A program made the translations under genes and the position numbers. From the NCBI GenBank assembly GCA_947446335.1, contig CANFGA010000269.1:1-5171 (forward strand): a DNA stretch of 5,171 nt, given 5' to 3'. The notes under the pieces were generated by a model. That model saw nothing but the letters and a program-made list of their open reading frames with translations. It was not told where the DNA came from and ran no database searches. Shown one piece after another: positions 1-4,222 of this stretch; the first letter of the stretch is position 1, and every line of letters starts with the position of its first letter. This DNA comes from Oxalobacteraceae bacterium (GTDB lineage: Bacteria; Pseudomonadota; Gammaproteobacteria; Burkholderiales; Burkholderiaceae_D).

Positions 1-711
1 AAAAGCTTCGCCAGCATCGCCGCAGTCTGGCTGGCCAGTCATCAAGCCAACGGGGCACCCGCCGTCAGCGCTTCGGGCAGCGGCTTGATGGCCAAGATGT
101 TCGATGAAAACCTGTGGCCTTTGACGCTGCAGCATGTCTCGCTGGTGCTGTTTTCCATGTTGTTGGCCTGCGCCATCGGCATTCCGCTCGGGTTGCTGGC
201 GGCATTCTTGCCGCGCTGGCGACAAGGTGTGCTGGCGCTGGTCGGCGTATTGCAAACGGTGCCATCGCTGGCGCTCTTGGCGATGCTGATCCCGCTGATG
301 GGGCGGATCGGCACTTGGCCGGCGTTGGTGGCGCTGTTCGTGTATGCGTTGTTGCCGATCGTGCGCAATACCTGCACCGGCATGCTGCAAGTGCCGCCCG
401 GTTTGCGTCAGGCGGCGCTGGCGCTGGGGCTGCGACGGCGCGATCGCTTGCTGTACATCGATTTGCCGCTGGCCTTGCCGGTGATTCTGGCCGGCGTCAA
501 GACGGCGGCGGTGATGTGCGTGGGCACCGCGACGATCGCCGCCTTCATCGGCGCCGGCGGTTACGGCGAACGGATCACGATCGGGCTGGCGCTCAATGAC
601 AACGACATGCTGCTCGCCGGCGCGATACCGGCCGCCGTGCTGGCGCTGCTGACTCAGGGCGTGTTCGAATGGATCGAACGCCGCGCGACGCGAGGCCAAC
701 TGTCAAAGTGA
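1..711 (+). CDS. Osmoprotectant-type ABC transporter permease, 5' truncated; possible substrate-binding-protein/permease fusion
   Basis: Inner-membrane permease of an ABC importer for glycine betaine, choline or similar solutes (OpuB/OpuC/YehW type). The frame is open from base 1, so the true start lies outside the window. Counting from base 1, hydrophobic segments lie at about 45-70, 76-99, 106-126, 159-184 and 203-223. The family signatures are visible: LQTVPSLALL, ALLPIVRNTCTGM, the EAA-type coupling loop around 137-155 (QAALALGLRRRDRLLYIDLP) and FIGAGGYGE. Basic loops and a basic C-terminus give a five-helix, N-out/C-in topology. The first 28 residues (KSFASIAAVWLASH, then a Gly/Ala/Ser-rich linker) resemble the C-terminal helix of a periplasmic binding protein, and an outside N-terminus fits that. 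Alternatively the permease starts alone at TTG 85, ATG 88 or ATG 97, but no good Shine-Dalgarno precedes these. The family call is firm; substrate and fusion are inferred. Confidence 0.9.
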   Translation, partial: KSFASIAAVWLASHQANGAPAVSASGSGLMAKMFDENLWPLTLQHVSLVLFSMLLACAIGIPLGLLAAFLPRWRQGVLALVGVLQTVPSLALLAMLIPLMGRIGTWPALVALFVYALLPIVRNTCTGMLQVPPGLRQAALALGLRRRDRLLYIDLPLALPVILAGVKTAAVMCVGTATIAAFIGAGGYGERITIGLALNDNDMLLAGAIPAAVLALLTQGVFEWIERRATRGQLSK

Positions 712-897
712 TTGGAGCCTGGAACGCATCCGGATCACGCTGCTGTGCAAGATGCGCAGCGCATGGTTCTCGCGTTGCGTGGCAGCAATGCTGGCATCTT
801 GCCGATGCAGGCTGGTCCAATCGATGCAATTGAGCTGCTTTAGCCGCGAGCGCACACGGCAAAAAAAATGAATGAGGTAATTTGCCGCTGGTTTCAT
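703..897 (-). CDS. Small basic hypothetical protein (64 aa)
   Basis: Not a family I recognise. The start at ATG 897 is favoured over a longer form from 972 because an AGGAG Shine-Dalgarno (906-910 on the + strand, read in reverse) sits exactly 7 nt upstream. The predicted product begins MKPAANYLIHFFCRVRSRLK and is rich in Arg (about a dozen) with few acidic residues. It has a short hydrophobic patch near residues 7-13 but no clear membrane helix or signal peptide. Its stop (703-705) overlaps the last bases of the convergent permease gene by 9 bp. Base composition is less GC-rich than in the neighbouring genes. No convincing promoter is seen upstream. It could be a real small protein, perhaps nucleic-acid-binding by charge, or a chance frame; the ribosome binding site is the main support. 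Confidence 0.42.
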   Translation of the reverse strand: MKPAANYLIHFFCRVRSRLKQLNCIDWTSLHRQDASIAATQRENHALRILHSSVIRMRSRLQSL

Positions 898-943
898 GTC
901 GGAACTCCTGGTGTGGTTGGCTCTGGAGTCATTCTGTTCGATA

Positions 944-954
944 GTGCAGTGCAC
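944..954. repeat. Short palindrome GTGCAGTGCAC
   Basis: Perfect 5-bp arms (GTGCA/TGCAC) around one central base, about 47 bp upstream of the start of the small minus-strand ORF. The position would suit an operator for that gene, but there is only one copy and no regulator is linked to it. Chance is a real alternative for an element this short. Confidence 0.3.
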
Positions 955-994
955 CATTTTGCGAAAAATCAACTATTGCCGTGTGTCTAATGAG

Positions 995-1014
995 CTTGCA
1001 TACAGTCATGCAAG
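995..1014. repeat. Inverted repeat CTTGCAT-N6-ATGCAAG
   Basis: Perfect 7-bp arms separated by ACAGTC, making a 20-bp dyad. The symmetry and 6-bp spacer fit either a dimeric-regulator site or a small RNA hairpin. No T tract follows, so it is not a terminator. It lies about 100 bp upstream of the small minus-strand ORF and more than 200 bp upstream of nemR, so its target is unclear. Confidence 0.45.
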
Positions 1015-1033
1015 TAACCATTTCCTGCCAGAG

Positions 1034-1050
1034 GTAAGCAATTGTAAGCA
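1034..1050. repeat. Direct repeat GTAAGCA-ATT-GTAAGCA
   Basis: Two identical 7-base units at exactly 10-bp spacing, about one helical turn, so a protein could read both on the same DNA face. Direct-repeat sites of this geometry are known for some response regulators. No matching regulator is in the window, and no promoter with good -35 and -10 boxes is seen just downstream. Confidence 0.35.
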
Positions 1051-1059
1051 GCGGCTGCG

Positions 1060-1074
1060 GTGCCATGCCGGCAC
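1060..1074 (+). repeat. Small hairpin GTGCC-ATGCC-GGCAC
   Basis: Five-bp GC-rich stem with a 5-nt loop, followed by a TATAGT hexamer (1077-1082). No T tract follows, so it is not a terminator. The hexamer could be a -10 box, but no -35-like sequence lies 16-18 nt upstream. It may be part of the folded RNA ending at the terminator at 1154. Confidence 0.3.
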
Positions 1075-1124
1075 GCTATAGTCTGCGGGTTGATTCAATT
1101 CCCCTCCCACTAACAACGGGTTTC

Positions 1125-1154
1125 CCCACGGCATCATGTCCGTGGGTTTTTTTT
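1125..1154 (+). terminator. Strong rho-independent terminator
   Basis: A perfect 7-bp stem CCCACGG (1125-1131) / CCGTGGG (1140-1146) with an 8-nt loop is followed at once by eight T residues (1147-1154). It works rightward only, because there is no A tract on the other side. It insulates nemR from upstream transcription. The nearest upstream + strand gene ends at 711, so the RNA it ends is either a long permease 3' UTR or a separate small transcript. Confidence 0.88.
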
Positions 1155-1160
1155 GCCTGT

Positions 1161-1175
1161 TGGTGCCTGGCACCA
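1161..1175. repeat. 15-bp palindrome TGGTGCCTGGCACCA
   Basis: Perfect 7-bp arms around a single central T, just after the terminator T tract and 12 bp upstream of the nemR -35 box. The loop would be too small for a full RNA hairpin, so as DNA it looks more like a binding site or the core of a short interspersed palindromic (REP-like) element. I have the impression that GGTGCCTGGCACC-type motifs recur between genes in Oxalobacteraceae, but cannot verify that here. Confidence 0.45.
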
Positions 1176-1186
1176 CCTGCGCACGC

Positions 1187-1215
1187 TTGAAAAGACGACT
1201 GGTCTATTTTATTGT
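1187..1215 (+). promoter_or_regulatory. Predicted sigma70 promoter of nemR
   Basis: The -35 TTGAAA (1187-1192; 5 of 6 consensus), a 17-bp spacer and -10 TATTGT (1210-1215; 4 of 6) place the start site at about 1222, only a few bases before ATG 1226. An overlapping hexamer TATGAT (1215-1220) would start transcription at about 1226, on the ATG itself, though its -35 is poor. The operator dyad fills the spacer, the classic position for a repressor that blocks polymerase. Confidence 0.6.
1192..1206. promoter_or_regulatory. Predicted NemR operator, site A (autoregulation)
   Basis: The dyad AAGAC-GACTG-GTCTA departs from a perfect TAGAC-N5-GTCTA by one base in the left arm. The dyad plus eight following bases (to 1214) matches the element before yqhD (1896-1918) at 20 of 23 positions, including an unbroken GGTCTATTTTATTG. 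It sits between the -35 and -10 boxes of the nemR promoter. Two near-identical copies, each directly before a gene of a TetR-linked locus, are strong evidence of a shared regulator; that it is the adjacent NemR is inference. Confidence 0.8.
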
Positions 1216-1225
1216 ATGATGCTGC

Positions 1226-1843
1226 ATGACCACGAACCAGCACACCAAACATGCCGATGTGCGACAGCACATACTCGATACCGCCAAGCCCATCATTCTG
1301 GGGCGGGGGTTTTCAGCGGTCGGCTTGAATCAGATATTGAGTGCGGCAGATGTGCCCAAGGGTTCCTTCTACCATTATTTCAAATCCAAGGAGTTGTTCG
1401 GCGAAGCGTTGCTGGATAGTTACTTTTCCGATTATCTGGCGCGGCTCGACCAATTGCTGACCCAAACTGGCAGCAGCGCGGCGCAGAATCTGATCCGGTA
1501 CTGGAGCGGATGGCTGGAAACCCAGTGTGGCGCAGGGCTAGACGGCAAGTGCCTCGTCGTCAAGCTCGGCGGCGAAGTAAGCGACCTGTCCGAAGCGATG
1601 CGCGTGGCGCTGCAGCGCGGCACGGGCAGCATCATCGCCCGCCTGGCCGAGTGCATCCGCCAAGGGGTGGCAGATAGGTCGCTGCACGCCAGCATCGACG
1701 CCGAGCCGACCGCCCAGACCCTGTACGGGATGTGGCTAGGTGCGACGCTGCTGACCAAGATGCGCAACGATGGCAGCGCGCTCGAAGGGGCGATGGATGC
1801 GACGCTGGCCTTGCTCGATTTACCAGCAATGATTAAAAACTAA
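1226..1843 (+). CDS. nemR: NemR-type TetR-family electrophile-responsive repressor
   Basis: DNA-binding repressor, 205 aa (E. coli NemR is about 199). The N-terminal TetR helix-turn-helix spans about residues 12-60, with recognition region VPKGSFYHYFKSKELFG (43-59), near-identical to NemR. The C-terminal ligand/redox domain retains GKCLVVKLGGEVSDLSEAMR. Cys101 and Cys109 match E. coli Cys98 and Cys106 with the same spacing, and Lys178 matches Lys175, the partner in the reported reversible Cys106-Lys175 bond on bleach exposure; E. coli Cys116 is Ser119 here. NemR is known to respond to hypochlorous acid, N-ethylmaleimide, quinones and methylglyoxal. ATG 1226 is the only sensible start (TGA in frame at 1217), yet it has no Shine-Dalgarno and the predicted transcript starts within a few bases, so translation may be leaderless. 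It lies 83 bp ahead of yqhD on the same strand and is probably autorepressed through 1192-1206. Actual inducers are inferred. Confidence 0.93.
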   Translation: MTTNQHTKHADVRQHILDTAKPIILGRGFSAVGLNQILSAADVPKGSFYHYFKSKELFGEALLDSYFSDYLARLDQLLTQTGSSAAQNLIRYWSGWLETQCGAGLDGKCLVVKLGGEVSDLSEAMRVALQRGTGSIIARLAECIRQGVADRSLHASIDAEPTAQTLYGMWLGATLLTKMRNDGSALEGAMDATLALLDLPAMIKN

Positions 1844-1868
1844 CAACACCGGTTGACAGCATCGGATG

Positions 1869-1888
1869 GACAACAAGACGTCTTTGTC
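1869..1888. repeat. Palindrome AAGACGTCTT within a longer inverted repeat
   Basis: The perfect 10-bp palindrome AAGACGTCTT (1875-1884) is nested between GACAA (1869-1873) and TTGTC (1884-1888), giving an imperfect inverted repeat with a two-base bulge. Its arms, AAGAC and GTCTT, repeat the left arm of the site A operator but with no spacer. It overlaps the predicted yqhD -35 box. It could be an accessory binding site or a hairpin at the end of nemR mRNA; there is no T tract. Confidence 0.4.
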
Positions 1889-1912
1889 TGAAATCTAGCC
1901 GACCGGTCTATT
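1884..1912 (+). promoter_or_regulatory. Predicted promoter of the yqhD-curA-DJ-1 operon
   Basis: TTGTCT (1884-1889; 4 of 6) and TCTATT (1907-1912; 4 of 6) with a 17-bp spacer. This is modest, but the NemR-type dyad lies across spacer and -10, so repression would be direct. The transcript would begin near 1919, close to the GGAG ribosome binding site at 1918-1921; initiation could also be slightly upstream. A perfect TTGACA (1853-1858) lies further up but has no -10 at the right distance. Confidence 0.45.
1896..1910. promoter_or_regulatory. Predicted NemR operator, site B (enzyme operon)
   Basis: TAGCC-GACCG-GTCTA, one base off a perfect TAGAC-N5-GTCTA dyad in the left arm, with the same following TTTTATTG as site A. 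It lies 16 bp before the yqhD ATG and overlaps the predicted promoter. The central GACCGGTC is itself a perfect 8-bp palindrome. The conservation of the TTTTATTG flank, outside the dyad and inside two differently placed promoters, suggests it is part of the recognised element. Confidence 0.8.
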
Positions 1913-1926
1913 TTATTGGAGCATGC

Positions 1927-3084
1927 ATGAACAATTTTGACTTTTACAATCCGACCAAAATCATCTTCGGCGCCGACACGGTGGCTCGCCTGAACGACAT
2001 GGTGCCACCAGAGGCGCGCGTGCTGATCCTGTTCGGCGGCGCCAGCGCCAGCAAGAATGGCACGCTCGCCGAAGTGCGCAGCGCGCTCGGTGCGCGCACG
2101 GTGCACGAATTCGGCGGCATCGAAGCCAATCCGAGCTATGAAACGATGATTGAAGCGATCACCGTGGCGCGGCGCGAAAAAATCGATTTCCTGCTCGCAG
2201 TCGGCGGCGGATCGGTGATCGATGGCACCAAGTTCGTCGCCGCAGCGGCCCGTTTCGATGGCGAACCGTGGGAAATCATGGAGGCCGGTGGCAAGAACGT
2301 GACCAGCGCCTTGCCTTTTGCTACCGTGCTGACCTTGCCTGCGACCGGTTCCGAAATGAACAATGGCGCAGTCATCATGCGCAAGGCGACCCAGGCCAAG
2401 CTGGCTTTTCGCAGCCCATTGGTGTTTCCGCAGTTTTCGATCCTCGATCCGAGCAAGACCTTCAGCTTGCCGCCAACCCAGATCGCGAATGGCGCGGCCG
2501 ATGCCTTTGTCCACGTACTGGAGCAATACCTGACCTATCCGGTGCAGGCGCTGGTCCAGGACCGCTTTGCCGAAGGCTTGTTGCAAACTCTGGTCGAGGT
2601 CGGGCCGCAAGCGCTGGCCACGCCGCAAGACTACGACACTCGTGCCAACTTGATGTGGGTGGCGACGCTGGCGTTGAATGGCGTGATCGGCGCCGGTGTG
2701 CCGCAGGATTGGGCCACGCACATGATCGGCCATGAATTGACCGCGCTGCACGGCATCGACCATGCGCGCACCCTGGCAATCGTGCTGCCTTCGCTGCTGC
2801 ATGTGCAGCGCGCCGGCAAGCACGCCAAGCTGCTGCAATACGCGAGCCGCGTCTGGCACATCACCGAAGGCAGCGAAGAGCAGCGTATCGCTGCCGCCAT
2901 CGAGCGCACCCGCGGGTTCTTTGAAGAACTCGGCATCAAGACCCGCTTGTCCGACTATGGGCTGGATCGCTCTGCCATCCCCGCCATCATTGCCCAACTC
3001 GATGCGCACGGGATGACTGCGCTGGGCGAGCACCGGGATGTTACTCTTGATGTCAGCCGGACCATACTCGAAGGCGCGCTCTAG
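1927..3084 (+). CDS. yqhD: NADPH-dependent aldehyde reductase, YqhD-type iron-containing alcohol dehydrogenase
   Basis: Cytosolic group III metal-dependent alcohol dehydrogenase reducing short-chain and toxic aldehydes (acrolein, malondialdehyde, glyoxals) to alcohols with NADPH. At 385 aa it closely matches E. coli YqhD (387 aa) along its whole length, e.g. EFGGIEANPSYET, LAVGGGSVIDGTKF and GAGVPQDWATHMIGHELTA. The four metal ligands of YqhD (Asp194, His198, His267, His281) are present as Asp192, His196, His265 and His279, all with the same two-residue offset. The cofactor motif GGGSVID is at 93-99. The first glycine motif, GGGS in YqhD (37-40), reads GGAS here. ATG 1927 has GGAG at 1918-1921, 5 nt upstream. 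An overlapping ATG at 1923 opens only a five-codon frame. In E. coli yqhD is activated by YqhC; here a NemR-type operator precedes it and no YqhC-like gene is visible. First gene of a three-gene operon. Confidence 0.95.
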   Translation: MNNFDFYNPTKIIFGADTVARLNDMVPPEARVLILFGGASASKNGTLAEVRSALGARTVHEFGGIEANPSYETMIEAITVARREKIDFLLAVGGGSVIDGTKFVAAAARFDGEPWEIMEAGGKNVTSALPFATVLTLPATGSEMNNGAVIMRKATQAKLAFRSPLVFPQFSILDPSKTFSLPPTQIANGAADAFVHVLEQYLTYPVQALVQDRFAEGLLQTLVEVGPQALATPQDYDTRANLMWVATLALNGVIGAGVPQDWATHMIGHELTALHGIDHARTLAIVLPSLLHVQRAGKHAKLLQYASRVWHITEGSEEQRIAAAIERTRGFFEELGIKTRLSDYGLDRSAIPAIIAQLDAHGMTALGEHRDVTLDVSRTILEGAL

Positions 3085-3094
3085 GATTTCATCG

Positions 3095-3122
3095 GATGCC
3101 GGACACACCGTGTGCCGGCATC
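3095..3122 (+). repeat. Stable intergenic hairpin between yqhD and curA
   Basis: GATGCCGG (3095-3102) pairs perfectly with CCGGCATC (3115-3122). After a single bulged A (3103), CACA (3104-3107) pairs with TGTG (3111-3114) around a CCG loop, giving 12 base pairs in all. No T run follows, so it is not a standard terminator. It starts 10 bp after the yqhD stop and ends 22 bp before the curA ribosome binding site. Likely roles are protecting the upstream mRNA end after cleavage, or setting relative yields within the operon. Confidence 0.7.
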
Positions 3123-3156
3123 ATCATTCACTTTTCACTTCAGTGAGGCAAGAACC

Positions 3157-4185
3157 ATGACAACCACAACGAACCGCAGCATCGTATTGAATTCGCGTCC
3201 GGTCGGCGTTCCGACCCTGGCCAATTTCCGTCTTGCAGAAAGCAGTGTGCCGGCGCCAGCCGCAGGCCAGGTGCTGCTGCGCACCTTGTACATGTCGCTC
3301 GATCCGTACATGCGCGGCCGGATGAATGATGGGCCATCGTATGTACCAGGCATCGAGGTCGGCGCCGCGATGGGCGGCGGCACCGTGTCGCGCGTGCAAG
3401 AATCCCAACATCCCAATTTCAAGCCAGGCGATCTGGTGCTCGGCGACAGCGGCTGGCAGGAATATGAACTCTCCGATGGCACCGGCTTGACCAAGCTCGC
3501 TGCCGACATGGCGCAGCCATCGCGCGCGCTTGGCGTGCTCGGCATGCCAGGCTTCACCGCTTATGTCGGCTTGCTCGACATCGGCCAGCCGCAAGCGGGC
3601 GAAACCGTAGTGGTCGCCGCAGCGAGCGGCGCGGTGGGCTCCATCGTGGGCCAGATCGCCAAGCTGCAGGGTTGCCGCGTGGTCGGTGTTGCCGGCGGCG
3701 CCGAGAAATGCCGTTACGTGGTCGAAGAACTGGGCTTCGATGTCTGTCTCGATCACCGCAGCGCCGATTTTGCGCAGCAACTCGCTGCCGCTTGCCCATC
3801 GGGCATCGATGTCTATTTCGAGAGCGTGGGCGGGCTGGTCTTCGATGCGGTGCTGCCGCTGCTGAACGTGGCAGCCCGGATTCCGCTGTGCGGCTTGATC
3901 TCGCACTATAACGACACGGCCTTGCCGGTTGGCCCGGACCGTCTCGGTTTGCTGACCCGCACGATACTGACCAAGCGCCTGAAAATCCAGGGCTTCATCA
4001 TCTTCGACCATTACGAAAAGCGCCACAGCGCGTTCTTCAGCCAGATGACCACATGGTTGAGCGAAGGCAAGATCAAGTTCCGCGAAGATATCGTCGACGG
4101 CCTTGAAAACGCGCCGCAAGCTTTCCTCGGCCTGCTCGAAGGCAAGAACTTCGGCAAGCTGGTCGTGCGCGTCAGCCAGGACTGA
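3157..4185 (+). CDS. curA: NADPH-dependent curcumin/alkenal reductase (CurA-type MDR oxidoreductase)
   Basis: Cytosolic zinc-independent medium-chain dehydrogenase/reductase of the leukotriene B4 dehydrogenase/alkenal reductase group; these reduce the C=C bond of alpha,beta-unsaturated carbonyls. The 342-aa product matches E. coli CurA (about 345 aa) throughout: YMSLDPYMRGRM (45-56), LGVLGMPGFTAYVGLLDIGQ (125-144), the Rossmann motif AAASGAVGS (154-162), VAGGAEKC (178-185), whose Lys is typical of NADP(H) binding, ESVGG (222-226) and the C-terminal GLLEGKNFGKLVVRV. The MDR structural and catalytic zinc cysteines are absent, as expected. ATG 3157 is chosen over an in-frame GTG at 3112 because GAGG at 3145-3148 sits 8 nt before it and the extra residues would run through the hairpin. 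It lies 72 bp after yqhD, probably cotranscribed. The natural substrate is more likely toxic alkenals or quinone-like electrophiles than curcumin; that is inferred from context. Confidence 0.93.
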   Translation: MTTTTNRSIVLNSRPVGVPTLANFRLAESSVPAPAAGQVLLRTLYMSLDPYMRGRMNDGPSYVPGIEVGAAMGGGTVSRVQESQHPNFKPGDLVLGDSGWQEYELSDGTGLTKLAADMAQPSRALGVLGMPGFTAYVGLLDIGQPQAGETVVVAAASGAVGSIVGQIAKLQGCRVVGVAGGAEKCRYVVEELGFDVCLDHRSADFAQQLAAACPSGIDVYFESVGGLVFDAVLPLLNVAARIPLCGLISHYNDTALPVGPDRLGLLTRTILTKRLKIQGFIIFDHYEKRHSAFFSQMTTWLSEGKIKFREDIVDGLENAPQAFLGLLEGKNFGKLVVRVSQD

Positions 4186-4222
4186 TGCCAGCCGCTTTCC
4201 CCTTTACTGACAAGGACTTGAC

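Larger units (their letters stand above)
898..1225. other. Non-coding stretch between the small gene and nemR
   Basis: I see no credible protein gene in this 328-base stretch. The + strand frame opening at ATG 896 has no ribosome binding site and no family-like features. The stretch is AT-richer than its surroundings. It holds a GTGCAGTGCAC palindrome (944-954), a 7-bp-arm inverted repeat (995-1014), a tandem GTAAGCA repeat (1034-1050), a small hairpin (1060-1074), a strong rho-independent terminator (1125-1154), a 15-bp palindrome (1161-1175) and the nemR promoter/operator (1187-1215). The terminator points rightward but no gene ends close to it, so a small RNA or a long permease 3' UTR is possible. 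Confidence 0.7.

Noticed and set aside
896..1081. Plus-strand frame of 61 codons starting at ATG 896
   Set aside because: No ribosome binding site, no coding-like composition, and it runs through the palindromes of the intergenic stretch.
1084..1113. tRNA-like 3' end (GCGGGTT...CCCCTCCCACTAA)
   Set aside because: It looks superficially like a T arm plus acceptor strand, but the T loop is wrong and no matching 5' acceptor, D arm or anticodon arm lies upstream. It is neither a tRNA nor supported as an attachment site.
1853..1882. Promoter based on the perfect TTGACA at 1853-1858
   Set aside because: No -10-like hexamer exists at 16-18 bp; the sequence there is AAGACGTC. Kept only as a possible activator-dependent element in the findings.
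1840..3108. Long minus-strand open frame (422 codons) opposite yqhD
   Set aside because: It is fully antisense to a certain gene, its translation has no recognisable domain, and it is explained by the G/C-rich third positions of yqhD. Similar antisense frames opposite curA (3124-4119) and the DJ-1 gene (4172-4846) are rejected for the same reason.
3112..3156. Longer CurA start at GTG 3112
   Set aside because: It would put coding sequence through the hairpin, has no Shine-Dalgarno, and adds residues with no counterpart in CurA; ATG 3157 has GAGG at a good distance.
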